From contig OX387201.1 of assembly GCA_947561715.1 (NCBI GenBank), forward strand, positions 4,234,001 to 4,298,000: 64,000 nucleotides of DNA, written 5' to 3'. Positions 21,991-35,700 of this stretch are shown piece after piece. The notes under the pieces are model-generated. The model was not told the DNA's origin, did no database searches, and saw nothing but the letters and a program-made list of their open reading frames with translations. Every line of letters starts with the position of its first letter. The first letter of the stretch is position 1. The translations under genes and the position numbers were made by a program. The stretch comes from Ascidia mentula. Its lineage: Eukaryota > Chordata > Ascidiacea > Phlebobranchia > Ascidiidae.

Positions 21991-24650
21991 CGAGCACGCC
22001 AGGACTCGAACCTGGAATCTTCTGATCCGAAGTCAGACGCGTTATCCATTGCGCCACGCGCCCAAGAAAGTTACATACAAACATGGAATATTTGATCCTT
22101 GTCCAGCCAAAATAGTTGATAAAAACAACAGTCTTACCACGACTAGAATCATTCCCGATTTTATGCTTGTCCTCCATAATATTGACAAAAAAAGCGAGCA
22201 CGCCAGGTCTCGAACCTGGAATCTTCTGATCCGTAGTCAGACGCGTTATCCATTGCGCTACGCGCCCACGTCAGTAACATTAACAAGTTGAATATTTGAT
22301 CCTTGTCCAGCCACAATAGTCGATTAAAACAACAGTCTTACCACGACTCGAATCATTCCCAATTTTATGCTTGTCCTCCATAATATTGATGAAAAAAGCG
22401 AGCACGCCAGGACTCGAACCTGGAATCTTCTGATCCGAAGTCAGACGCGTTATCCATTGCGACACGCGCCCACGAAATTTACATACACACATGGAATATT
22501 TGATCCTTGTCCAGCCACAATAGTCGATTAAAACAACAGTCATACCACGACTCGAATCATTTTGCTTGATGCTTGTTCTCCAACGATATTGATGAAAAAA
22601 GCGAGCACGCCAGGACTCGAACCTGGAATCTTCTGATCCGAAATCAGACGCGTTATCCATTGCGCCACGCGCCCACGAAAGTTACATACACACATGGAAT
22701 ATTTGATCCTTGTCCAGCCACAATAGTCGATGAAAACAACTGTCTCACCACGACTCGAATCATTCCCGATTTTATGCTTGTGCTCCAACGATATTGATGA
22801 AAAAAGCGAGCACGCCAGGACTCGAACCTGGAATCTTCTGATCCGAAGTCAGACGCGTTATCCATTGCGCCACGCGCCCACGAAAGTTACATACACACAT
22901 GGAATATTTGATCCTTGTCCAGCCACACTAGTCGATGAAAACAACTGTCTCCCCACGACTCGAATCATTCCCTATTTTATGCTTGTTCTCCAACGATATT
23001 GATGAAAAAAGCGAGCACGCCAGGATTCGAACCTGGAATCTTCTGATCCGTAGTCAGACGCGTTATCCATTGCGCCACGCGCCCACATCAGTAACATTAA
23101 CAAATTGAATATTTGATACTTGTCCAGCCACAATAGTCGATTAAAACAACAGTCTTACCACGACTCGAATCATTCCCGATTTTATGCTTGTTCTCCAACG
23201 ATATTGATGAAAAAAGCGAGCACGCCAGGATTCGAACCTGGAATCTTCTGATCCGTAGTCAGACGCGTTATCCATTGCGCCACGCGCCCACATCAGTAAC
23301 ATTAACAAATTGAATATTTGATACTTGTCCAGCCACAATAGTCGATTAAAACAACAGTCTTACCACGACTCGAATCATTCCCGATTTTATGCTTGTCCTC
23401 CATAATATTGATGAAAAAAGCGAGCACGCCAGGACTCGAACCTGGAATCTTCTGATCCGAAGTCAGACGCGTTATCCATTGCGCCACGCGCCCACGAAAG
23501 TTACATACACACATGGAATATTTGATCCTTGTCCAGCCACACTAGTCGATAAAAACAACAGTCTTACCACGACTCGAATCATTATCTATTTTATGCTTGT
23601 TCTCCAACGATATTGATGAAAAAAGCGAGCACGCCAGGATTCGAACCTGGAATCTTCTGATCCGTAGTCAGACGCGTTATCCATTGCGCCACGCGCCCAC
23701 ATCAGTAACATTAACAAATTGAATATTTGATCCTTGTCCAGCCACACTAGTCGATAAAAACAACAGTCTTACTACGACTCGAATCATTCCCTATTTTATG
23801 CTTGTTCTCCAACGATATTGATGAAAAAAGCGAGCACGCCAGGATTCGAACCTGGAATCTTCTGATCCGTAGTCAGACGCGTTATCCATTGCGCCACGCG
23901 CCCACATCAGTAACATTAACAAATTGAATATTTGATACTTGTCCAGCCATAATAGTCGATTAAAACAACAGTCTTACCACGACTCGAATCATTCCCTATT
24001 TTATGCTTGTTCTCCAACGATATTGATGAAAAAAGCGAGCACGCCAGGATTCGAACCTGGAATCTTCTGATCCGAAGTCCGACGCGTTATCCATTGCGCC
24101 ACGCTCCCCTTGTCCAGCCACACTAGTCCACAAAAACAACAGTCTCACCACGACTCGAATCATTCCCGATTTTATGCTTGTCCTCATTAATATTGATGAA
24201 AAAACGAGCACGCAAGGACTCGAACCTGGAATCTTCTGATCCGTAGTCCAACGCGTTATCCATTGCGCCTCTCGCCCCTTGTCCAGCCACACTAGTCCAC
24301 AAAAACAACAGTCTCACCACGACTCGAATCATTCCCGATTTTATGCTTGTCCTCCATAATATTGATGAAAAAACGAGCACGCCAGGACTCGAACCTGGAA
24401 TCTTCTGATCCGAAGTCAGACGCGTTATCCATTGCGCCACGCGCCCACGAAATTTACATACACACATGGAATATTTGATCCTTGTCCAGCCACACTAGTC
24501 GATAAAAACAACAGTCTCACCACGACTCGAATCATTCCCGATTTTATGCTTGTCCTCCATAATATTGATAAAAAAAGCGAGCACGCCAGGACTCGAACCT
24601 GGAATCTTCTGATCCGAAGTCAGACGCGTTATCCATTGCGCCACGCGCCC
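21991..24650 (-). tRNA. tRNA-Arg block II: 14 copies
   Basis: Starts (73 nt each; A = ACG): 21991, 22195A, 22399, 22602, 22807, 23012A, 23217A, 23421, 23626A, 23831A, 24036, 24205A, 24374, 24578. Nearly the same series recurs 4630 bp later (21991-22807) and 4220 bp later (23421-24374). The copies at 24036 and 24205 are the first of two damaged classes in 169-bp units that lack the normal 5' flank. Confidence 0.9.
24205..24277 (-). pseudogene. Damaged tRNA-Arg class with short 5' flank (type copy)
   Basis: Compared with the consensus, the anticodon stem has a mismatch, the T stem has lost a pair, and positions at the acceptor/D junction differ (plus strand CTCTCGCCC for CACGCGCCC). About 34 bp of the usual 5' flank is missing, so units are 169 bp. 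Sister copies start at 28425, 29612, 30799, 31986 and 36016. A related class with an altered acceptor (CGCTCCC or CGCACCC) starts at 24036, 28256, 33990 and 35847. Expression is unlikely but not excluded, as the B box largely survives. Confidence 0.75.
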
Positions 24651-24780
24651 ACGTCAGTAACATTAACAAATTGAATATTTGATCCTTGTCCAACAACAAT
24701 ATTGGATTAAAACAACAGTCTCCCCACGACTCGAATCATTCCCGATTTTATGCTTGTCCTCCATAATATTGATGAAAAAA

Positions 24781-26489
24781 CGAGCACGCCAGGACTCGAA
24801 CCTGGAATCTTCTGATCCGAAGTCAGACGCGTTATCCATTGCGCCACGCGCCCACGAAATTTGCATATACACATGGAATATTTGATCCTTGTCCAGCCAC
24901 AATAGTCGATTAAGACAACAGTCTCCACACGACTCGAATCACTCCCTATTTTATGTTTGTCCTCCATAATATTGATGAAAAAAGCGAGCACGCCAGGACT
25001 CGAACCTGGAATCTTCTGATCCGAAGTCAGACGCGTTATCCATTGCGCCACGCGCCCAAGAAATTTACACACACACAAGGAATATTTGATCCTTGTCCAG
25101 CCACACTAGTCGACAAAAACAACAGTCTCACCACGACTCGTATCATTTCTGATTTTATGCTTGTCCTCCATAATATTGATGAAAAAAGCGAGCACGCCAG
25201 GACTCGAACCTGGAATCTTCTGATCCGAAGTCAGACGCGTTATCCATTGCGCCACGCGCCCACGTCAGTAAAATCAACAAATTGAATGTTTTAACCTTGT
25301 CCAGCTACAATATTTAATTAAAACAACAGTCTCCCCACGACTCGATTCATTCCCGATTTTATGCTTGTCCGCCATAATATTGATGAAAAAAGCGAGCACG
25401 CCAGGACTCGAACCTGGAATCTTCTGATCCGAAGTCAGACGCGTTATCCATTGCGCCACGCGCCCACGAAATTTACATACACACCTGGAATATTTGATCC
25501 TTGTCCAGCCACACTAGTCGATGAAAACAACTGTCTCCCCACGACTCGAATCATTCCCTATTTTATGCTTGTTCTCCAACGATATTGATGAAAAAAGCGA
25601 GCACGCCAGGATTCGAACCTGGAATCTTCTGATCCGTAGTCAGACGCGTTATCCATTGCGCCACGCGCCCACATCAGTAACATTACCAAATTGAATATTT
25701 GATACTTGTCCAGCCACAATAGTCGATTAAAACAACAGTCTTACCACGACTCGAATCATTCCCGATTTTATGCTTGTCCTCCATAATATTGATGAAAAAA
25801 GCGAGCACGCCAGGACTCGAACCTCGAATCTTCTGATCCGAAGTCAGACGCGTTATCCATTGCGCCACGCGCCCACGAAAGTTACATACACACATGGAAT
25901 ATTTGATCCTTGTCCAGCCACACTAGTCGATAAAAACAACAGTCTTACCACGACTCGAATCATTATCTATTTTATGCTTGTTCTCCAACGATATTGATGA
26001 AAAAAGCGAGCACGCCAGGATTCGAACCTGGAATCTTCTGATCCGTAGTCAGACGCGTTATCCATTGCGCCACGCGCCCAAATCAGTAACATTAACAAAT
26101 TGAATATTTGATCCTTGTCCAGCCACACTAGTCGATAAAAACAACAGTCTTACTACGACTCGAATCATTCCCTATTTTATGCTTGTTCTCCAACGATATT
26201 GATGAAAAAAGCGAGCACGCCAGGATTCGAACCTGGAATCTTCTGATCCGTAGTCAGACGCGTTATCCATTGCGCCACGCGCCCACATCAGTAACATTAA
26301 CAAATTGAATATTTGATACTTGTCCAGCCATAATAGTCGATTAAATCAACAGTCTTACCACGACTCGAATCATTCCCTATTTTATGCTTGTTCTCCAACG
26401 ATATTGATGAAAAAAGCGAGCACGCCAGGATTCGAACTTGGAATCTTCTGATCCGAAGTCAGACGCGTTATCCATTGCGCCACGCGCCC
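24781..26489 (-). tRNA. tRNA-Arg block III: 9 copies
   Basis: Starts (73 nt each; A = ACG): 24781, 24985, 25189, 25393, 25598A, 25802, 26007A, 26212A, 26417. The run 25802-26417 is a copy of 23421-24036 at an offset of 2381 bp. Confidence 0.9.
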
Positions 26490-26620
26490 ACATCAGTAAC
26501 ATTAACAAATTGAATGTTTTACCCTTGTCCAGCCACAATATTGGATAAAAACAACAGTCTCCCCACGACTAGAATCATTCCTGATTTTATGCTTGTCTTC
26601 CATAATATTGATGAAAAAAA

Positions 26621-28497
26621 CGAGCACGCCAGGACTCGAACCTGGAATCTTCTGATCCGAAGTCAGACGCGTTATCCATTGCGCCACGCGCCCAAGAAAG
26701 TTACATACAAACATGGAATATTTGATCCTTGTCCAGCCAAAATAGTCGATGAAAACAACAGTCTTACCACGACTCGAATCATTCCCGATTTTATGCTTGT
26801 CCTCCATAATATTGACAAAAAAAGCGAGCACGCCAGGTCTCGAACCTGGAATCTTCTGATCCGTAGTCAGACGCGTTATCCATTGCGCTACGCGCCCACG
26901 TCATTAACATTAACAAGTTGAATATTTGATCCTTGTCCAGCCACAATAGTCGATTAAAACAACAGTCTTACCACGACTCGAATCATTCCCAATTTTATGC
27001 TTGTCCTCCATAATATTGATGAAAAAAGCGAGCACGCCAGGACTCGAACCTGGAATCTTCTGATCCGAAGTCAGACGCGTTATCCAATGCGACACGCGCC
27101 CACGAAATTTACATACACACATGGAATATTTGATCCTTGTCCAGCCACAATAGTCGATTAAAACAACAGTCATACCACGACTCGAATCATTTTGCTTGAT
27201 GCTTGTTCTCCAACGATATTGATGAAAAAAGCGAGCACGCCAGGACACGAACCTGGAATCTTCTGATCCGAAATCAGACGCGTTATCCATTGCGCCACGC
27301 GCCCACGACAGTTACATACACACATGGAATATTTGATCCTTGTCCAGCCACAATAGTCGATGAAAACAACTGTCTCACCACGATTCGAATCATTCCCGAT
27401 TTTATGCTTGTGCTCCAACGATATTGATGAAAAAAGCGAGCACGCCAGGACTCGAACCTGGAATCTTCTGATCCGAAGTCAGACGCGTTATCCATTGCGC
27501 CACGCGCCCACGAAAGTTACATACACACATGGAATATTTGATCCTTGTCCAGCCACACTAGTCGATGAAAACAACTGTCTCCCCACGACTCGAATCATTC
27601 CCTATTTTATGATTGTCCAACATAATATTGATGAAAAAAGCGAGCACGCCAGGACTCGAACCTGGAATCTTCTGATCCGAAGTCAGACGCGTTATCCATT
27701 GCGCCACGCGCCCACGAAAGTTACATACACACATGGAATATTTGATCCTTGTCCAGCCACACTAGTCGATAAAAACAACAGTCTTACCACGACTCGAATC
27801 ATTATCTATTTTATGCTTGTTCTCCAACGATATTGATGAAAAAAGCGAGCACGCCAGGATTCGAACCTGGAATCTTCTGATCCGTAGTCAGACGCGTTAT
27901 CCATTGCGCCACGCGCCCACATCAGTAACATTAACAAATTGAATATTTGATCCTTGTCCAGCCACACTAGTCGATAAAAACAACAGTCTTACTACGACTC
28001 GAATCATTCCCTATTTTATGCTTGTTCTCCAACGATATTGATGAAAAAAGCGAGCACGCCAGGATTCGAACCTGGAATCTTCTGATCCGTAGTCAGACGC
28101 GTTATCCATTGCGCCACGCGCCCACATCAGTAACATTAACAAATTGAATATTTGATACTTGTCCAGCCATAATAGTCGATTAAAACAACAGTCTTACCAC
28201 GACTCGAATCATTCCCTATTTTATGCTTGTTCTCCAACGATATTGATGAAAAAAGCGAGCACGCCAGGATTCGAACCTGGAATCTTCTGATCCGAAGTCC
28301 GACGCGTTATCCATTGCGCCACGCTCCCCTTGTCCAGCCACACTAGTCCACAAAAACAACAGTCTCACCACGACTCGAATCATTCCCGATTTTATGCTTG
28401 TCCTCATTAATATTGATGAAAAAACGAGCACGCAAGGACTCGAACCTGGAATCTTCTGATCCGTAGTCCAACGCGTTATCCATTGCGCCTCTCGCCC
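26621..28497 (-). tRNA. tRNA-Arg block IV: 10 copies, second copy of block II
   Basis: Starts (73 nt each; A = ACG): 26621, 26825A, 27029, 27232, 27437, 27641, 27846A, 28051A, 28256, 28425A. It matches block II except that two units (23012, 23217) are absent, which changes the offset from 4630 to 4220 bp. 28256 and 28425 are the damaged classes. Confidence 0.9.
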
Positions 28498-28593
28498 CTT
28501 GTCCAGCCACACTAGTCCACAAAAACAACAGTCTCACCACGACTCGAATCATTCCCGATTTTATGCTTGTCCTCCATAATATTGATGAAAAAA

Positions 28594-31500
28594 CGAGCAC
28601 GCCAGGACTCGAACCTGGAATCTTCTGATCCGAAGTCAGTCGCGTTATCCATTGCGCCACGCGCCCACGTCAGTAACATTAACAAATTGAATAGTTGATC
28701 CTTGTCCAACAACTATATTGGATTAAAACAACAGTCTCCCCACGACTCGAATCATTCCCGATTTTATGCTTGTCCTCCATAATATTGATGAAAAAACGAG
28801 CACGCCAGGACTCGAACCTGGAATCTTCTGATCCGAAGTCAGACGCGTTATCCATTGCGCCACGCGCCCACGAAATTTACATACACACATGGAATATTTG
28901 ATCCTTGTCCAGCCACACTAGTCGATAAAAACAACAGTCTCACCACGACTCGAATCATTCCCGATTTTATGCTTGTCCTCCATAATATTGATAAAAAAAG
29001 CGAGCACGCCAGGACTCGAACCTGGAATCTTCTGATCCGAAGTCAGACGCGTTATCCATTGCGCCACGCGCCCACGAAATTTGCATACACACATGGAATA
29101 TTTGATCCTTGTCCAGCCACACTTGTCGATAAAAACAACAGTCTTACCACGACTCGAATCATTCCCGATTTTATGCTTGTCCTCCATAATATTGATAAAA
29201 AAAGCGAGCACGCCAGGACTCGAACCTGGAATCTTCTGATCCGTAGTCAGACGCGTTATCCATTGCGCCACGCGCCCACATCAGTAACATTAACAAATTG
29301 AATATTTGATCCTTGTCCAGCCACACTAGTCGATAAAAACAACAGTCTTACTACGACTCGAATCATTCCCGATTTTATGCTTGTCCTCCATAATATTGAT
29401 AAAAAAAGCGAGCACGCCACGACTCGAACCTGGAATCTTCTGATCCGAAGTCAGACGCGTTATCCATTGCGCCACGCGCCCACGAAATTTGCATACACAC
29501 ATGGAATATTTGATCCTTGTCCAGCCACACTTGTCGATAAAAACAACAGTCTCACCACGACTCGAATCATTCCCGATTTTATGCTTGTCCTCATTAATAT
29601 TGATGAAAAAACGAGCACGCAAGGACTCGAACCTGGAATCTTCTGATCCGTAGTCCAACGCGTTATCCATTGCGCCTCTCGCCCCTTGTCCAGCCACACT
29701 AGTCCACAAAAACAACAGTCTCACCACGACTCGAATCATTCCCGATTTTATGCTTGTCCTCCATAATATTGATGAAAAAACGAGCACGCCAGGACTCGAA
29801 CCTGGAATCTTCTGATCCGAAGTCAGTCGCGTTATCCATTGCGCCACGCGCCCACGTCAGTAACATTAACAAATTGAATAGTTGATCCTTGTCCAACAAC
29901 TATATTGGATTAAAACAACAGTCTCCCCACGACTCGAATCATTCCCGATTTTATGCTTGTCCTCCATAATATTGATGAAAAAACGAGCACGCCAGGACTC
30001 GAACCTGGAATCTTCTGATCCGAAGTCAGACGCGTTATCCATTGCGCCACGCGCCCACGAAATTTACATACACACATGGAATATTTGATCCTTGTCCAGC
30101 CACACTAGTCGATAAAAACAACAGTCTCACCACGACTCGAATCATTCCCGATTTTATGCTTGTCCTCCATAATATTGATAAAAAAAGCGAGCACGCCAGG
30201 ACTCGAACCTGGAATCTTCTGATCCGAAGTCAGACGCGTTATCCATTGCGCCACGCGCCCACGAAATTTGCATACACACATGGAATATTTGATCCTTGTC
30301 CAGCCACACTTGTCGATAAAAACAACAGTCTTACCACGACTCGAATCATTCCCGATTTTATGCTTGTCCTCCATAATATTGATAAAAAAAGCGAGCACGC
30401 CAGGACTCGAACCTGGAATCTTCTGATCCGTAGTCAGACGCGTTATCCATTGCGCCACGCGCCCACATCAGTAACATTAACAAATTGAATATTTGATCCT
30501 TGTCCAGCCACACTAGTCGATAAAAACAACAGTCTTACTACGACTCGAATCATTCCCGATTTTATGCTTGTCCTCCATAATATTGATAAAAAAAGCGAGC
30601 ACGCCACGACTCGAACCTGGAATCTTCTGATCCGAAGTCAGACGCGTTATCCATTGCGCCACGCGCCCACGAAATTTGCATACACACATGGAATATTTGA
30701 TCCTTGTCCAGCCACACTTGTCGATAAAAACAACAGTCTCACCACGACTCGAATCATTCCCGATTTTATGCTTGTCCTCATTAATATTGATGAAAAAACG
30801 AGCACGCAAGGACTCGAACCTGGAATCTTCTGATCCGTAGTCCAACGCGTTATCCATTGCGCCTCTCGCCCCTTGTCCAGCCACACTAGTCCACAAAAAC
30901 AACAGTCTCACCACGACTCGAATCATTCCCGATTTTATGCTTGTCCTCCATAATATTGATGAAAAAACGAGCACGCCAGGACTCGAACCTGGAATCTTCT
31001 GATCCGAAGTCAGTCGCGTTATCCATTGCGCCACGCGCCCACGTCAGTAACATTAACAAATTGAATAGTTGATCCTTGTCCAACAACTATATTGGATTAA
31101 AACAACAGTCTCCCCACGACTCGAATCATTCCCGATTTTATGCTTGTCCTCCATAATATTGATGAAAAAACGAGCACGCCAGGACTCGAACCTGGAATCT
31201 TCTGATCCGAAGTCAGACGCGTTATCCATTGCGCCACGCGCCCACGAAATTTACATACACACATGGAATATTTGATCCTTGTCCAGCCACACTAGTCGAT
31301 AAAAACAACAGTCTCACCACGACTCGAATCATTCCCGATTTTATGCTTGTCCTCCATAATATTGATAAAAAAAGCGAGCACGCCAGGACTCGAACCTGGA
31401 ATCTTCTGATCCGAAGTCAGACGCGTTATCCATTGCGCCACGCGCCCACGAAATTTGCATACACACATGGAATATTTGATCCTTGTCCAGCCACACTTGT

Positions 31501-32634
31501 CGATAAAAACAACAGTCTTACCACGACTCGAATCATTCCCGATTTTATGCTTGTCCTCCATAATATTGATAAAAAAAGCGAGCACGCCAGGACTCGAACC
31601 TGGAATCTTCTGATCCGTAGTCAGACGCGTTATCCATTGCGCCACGCGCCCACATCAGTAACATTAACAAATTGAATATTTGATCCTTGTCCAGCCACAC
31701 TAGTCGATAAAAACAACAGTCTTACTACGACTCGAATCATTCCCGATTTTATGCTTGTCCTCCATAATATTGATAAAAAAAGCGAGCACGCCACGACTCG
31801 AACCTGGAATCTTCTGATCCGAAGTCAGACGCGTTATCCATTGCGCCACGCGCCCACGAAATTTGCATACACACATGGAATATTTGATCCTTGTCCAGCC
31901 ACACTTGTCGATAAAAACAACAGTCTCACCACGACTCGAATCATTCCCGATTTTATGCTTGTCCTCATTAATATTGATGAAAAAACGAGCACGCAAGGAC
32001 TCGAACCTGGAATCTTCTGATCCGTAGTCCAACGCGTTATCCATTGCGCCTCTCGCCCCTTGTCCAGCCACACTAGTCCACAAAAACAACAGTCTCACCA
32101 CGACTCGAATCATTCCCGATTTTATGCTTGTCCTCCATAATATTGATGAAAAAACGAGCACGCCAGGACTCGAACCTGGAATCTTCTGATCCGAAGTCAG
32201 TCGCGTTATCCATTGCGCCACGCGCCCACGTCAGTAACATTAACAAATTGAATAGTTGATCCTTGTCCAACAACTATATTGGATTAAAACAACAGTCTCC
32301 CCACGACTCGAATCATTCCCGATTTTATGCTTGTCCTCCATAATATTGATGAAAAAACGAGCACGCCAGGACTCGAACCTGGAATCTTCTGATCCGAAGT
32401 CAGACGCGTTATCCATTGCGCCACGCGCCCACGAAATTTACATACACACATGGAATATTTGATCCTTGTCCAGCCACACTAGTCGATAAAAACAACAGTC
32501 TCACCACGACTCGAATCATTCCCGATTTTATGCTTGTCCTCCATAATATTGATAAAAAAAGCGAGCACGCCAGGACTCGAACCTGGAATCTTCTGATCCG
32601 AAGTCAGACGCGTTATCCATTGCGCCACGCGCCC
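28594..32634 (-). tRNA. tRNA-Arg block V: 21 copies in 1187-bp higher-order repeats
   Basis: Starts (73 nt each; A = ACG): 28594, 28797, 29001, 29205A, 29409, 29612A; 29781, 29984, 30188, 30392A, 30596, 30799A; 30968, 31171, 31375, 31579A, 31783, 31986A; 32155, 32358, 32562. Semicolons separate 1187-bp repeats of six units: five of about 204 bp and one of 169 bp. I saw no base differences between the three full repeats in the stretches I compared. Each repeat carries one damaged copy (29612, 30799, 31986). Confidence 0.92.
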
Positions 32635-32765
32635 ACGAAATTTGCATACACACATGGAATATTTGATCCTTGTCCAGCCACACTTGTCGATAAAAACAAC
32701 AGTCTTACCACGACTCGAATCATTCCCGATTTTATGCTTGTCCTCCATAATATTGATAAAAAAAG

Positions 32766-35700
32766 CGAGCACGCCAGGACTCGAACCTGGAATCTTCTGA
32801 TCCGAAGTCAGACGCGTTATCCATTGCGCCACGCGCCAACGTCAGTAACATTAACAAATTGAATATTTGATCCTTGTCCAGCCACACTAGTCGATAAAAA
32901 CAACAATCTCACCACGACTCGAATCATTCCCGATTTTATGCTTGTCCTCCATAATATTGATAAAAAAAGCGAGCACGCCAGGACTCGAACCTGGAATCTT
33001 CTGATCCGAAGTCAGACGCGTTATCCATTGCGCCACGCGCCCACGTCAGTAACATTAACAAATTGAATATTTGATCCTTGTCCAACAACAATATTGGATT
33101 AAAACAACAGTCTCCCCACGACTCGAATCATTCCCGATTTTATGCTTGTCCTCCATAATATTGATGAAAAAACGAGCACGCCAGGACTCGAACCTGGAAT
33201 CTTCTGATCCGAAGTCAGACGCGTTATCCATTGCGCCACGCGCCCACGAAATTTGCATATACACATGGAATATTTGATCCTTGTCCAGCCACAATAGTCG
33301 ATTAAGACAACAGTCTCCACACGACTCGAATCACTCCCGATTTTATGTTTGTCCTCCATAATATTGATGAAAAAACGAGCACGCCAGGACTCGAACCTGG
33401 AATCTTCTGATCCGAAGTCAGACGCGTTATCCATTGCGCCACGCGCCCACGAAATTTGCATACACACATGGAATATTTGATCCTTGTCCAGCCACACTAG
33501 TCGATAAAAGCAACAGTATCACCACGACTCGAATCATTCCCGATTTTATGCTTGTCCTCCATAATATTGTTGAAAAAAGCGAGCACGCCAGGACTCGAAC
33601 CTGGAATCTTCTGATCCGAAGTCAGACGCGTGGTCCATTGCGCCACGCGGCCACGAAATATACATACACTCATGGAATTTTTTATCCTTGTCCAGCCACA
33701 ATAGTCGATTAAAACAACAGTCTCCTCACGACTCGAATCATTCCCTATTTTATGCTTGTGCTCCAACGATATTGATGAAAAAAGCGAGCACGCCAGGACT
33801 CGAACCTGGAATCTTCTGATCCGTAGTCAGACGCGTTATCCATTGCGCCACGCGCCCACATCAGTAACATTAACAAATTGAATATTTGATACTTGTCCAG
33901 CCATAATAGTCGATTAAAACAACAGTCTTACCACGACTCGAATCATTCCCTATTTTATGCGTGTTCTCCAACGATATTGATGAAAAAAGCGAGCACGCCA
34001 GGATTCGAACCTGGAATCTTCTGATCCGAAGTCAGACGCGTTATCCATTGCGCCACGCACCCCTTGTCCAGCCACACTAGTCCACAATAACAACAGTCTC
34101 ACCACGACTCGAATCATTCCCGATTTTATGCTTGTCCTCCATAATATTGATGAAAAAACGAGCACGCCAGGACTCGAACCTGGAATCTTCTGATCCGAAG
34201 TCAGACGCGTTATCCATTGCGCCACGCGCCCACGTCAGTAACATTAACAAATTGAATAGTTGATCCTTGTCCAACAACTATATTGGATTAAAACAACAGT
34301 CTCCCCACGACTCGAATCATTCCCGATTTTATGCTTGTCCTCCATAATATTGATGAAAAAACGAGCACGCCAGGACTCGAACCTGGAATCTTCTGATCCG
34401 AAGTCAGACGCGTTATCCATTGCGCCACGCGGCCACGAAATTTACATACACACATGGAATATTTGATCCTTGTCCAGCCACACTAGTCGATAAAAACAAC
34501 AGTCTCACCACGACTCGAATCATTCCCGATTTTATGATTGTCCTCCATAATATTGATAAAAAAAGCGAGCACGCCAGGACTCGAACCTGGAATCTTCTGA
34601 TCCGAAGTCAGACGCGTTATCCATTGCGCCACGCGCCCACGAAATTTGCATACACACATGGAATATTTGATCCTTGTCCAGCCACACTAGTCGATAAAAA
34701 CAACAATCTCACCACGACTCGAATCATTCCCGATTTTATGCTTGTCCTCCATAATATTGATAAAAAAAGCGAGCACGCCAGGACTCGAACCTGGAATCTT
34801 CTGATCCGAAGTCAGAAGATTCCAGGTCCACAATAACAACAGTCTCACCACGACTCGAATCATTCCCGATTTTATGCTTGTCCTCCACGCGCCCACGAAA
34901 TTTACATACACACCTGGAATATTTGATCCTTGTCCAGCCACACTAGTCGATGAAAACAACTGTCTCCCCACGACTCGAATCATTCCCTATTTTATGCTTG
35001 TGCTCCAACGATATTGATGAAAAAAGCGAGCACGCCAGGACTCGAACCTGGAATCTTCTGATCCGAAGTCAGACGCGTTATCCATTGCGCCACGCGGCCA
35101 CGAAATTTACATACACTCATGGAATTTTTTATCCTTGTCCAGCCACAATAGTCGATTAAAACAACAGTCTCCTCACGACTCGAATCATTCCCTATTTTAT
35201 GCTTGTGCTCCAACGATATTGATGAAAAAAGCGAGCACGCCAGGACTCGAACCTGGAATCTTCTGATCCGTAGTCAGACGCGTTATCCATTGCGCCACGC
35301 GGCCACGAAATTTACATACACTCATGGAATTTTTTATCCTTGTCCAGCCACAATAGTCGATTAAAACAACAGTCTCCTCACGACTCGAATCATTCCCTAT
35401 TTTATGCTTGTGCTCCAACGATATTGATGAAAAAAGCGAGCACGCCAGGACTCGAACCTGGAATCTTCTGATCCGAAGTCAGACGCGTTATCCATTGCGC
35501 CACGCGGCCACGAAATTTACATACACTCATGGAATTTTTTATCCTTGTCCAGCCACAATAGTCGATTAAAACAACAGTCTCCTCACGACTCGAATCATTC
35601 CCTATTTTATGCTTGTGCTCCAACGATATTGATGAAAAAAGCGAGCACGCCAGGACTCGAACCTGGAATCTTCTGATCCGTAGTCAGACGCGTTATCCAT

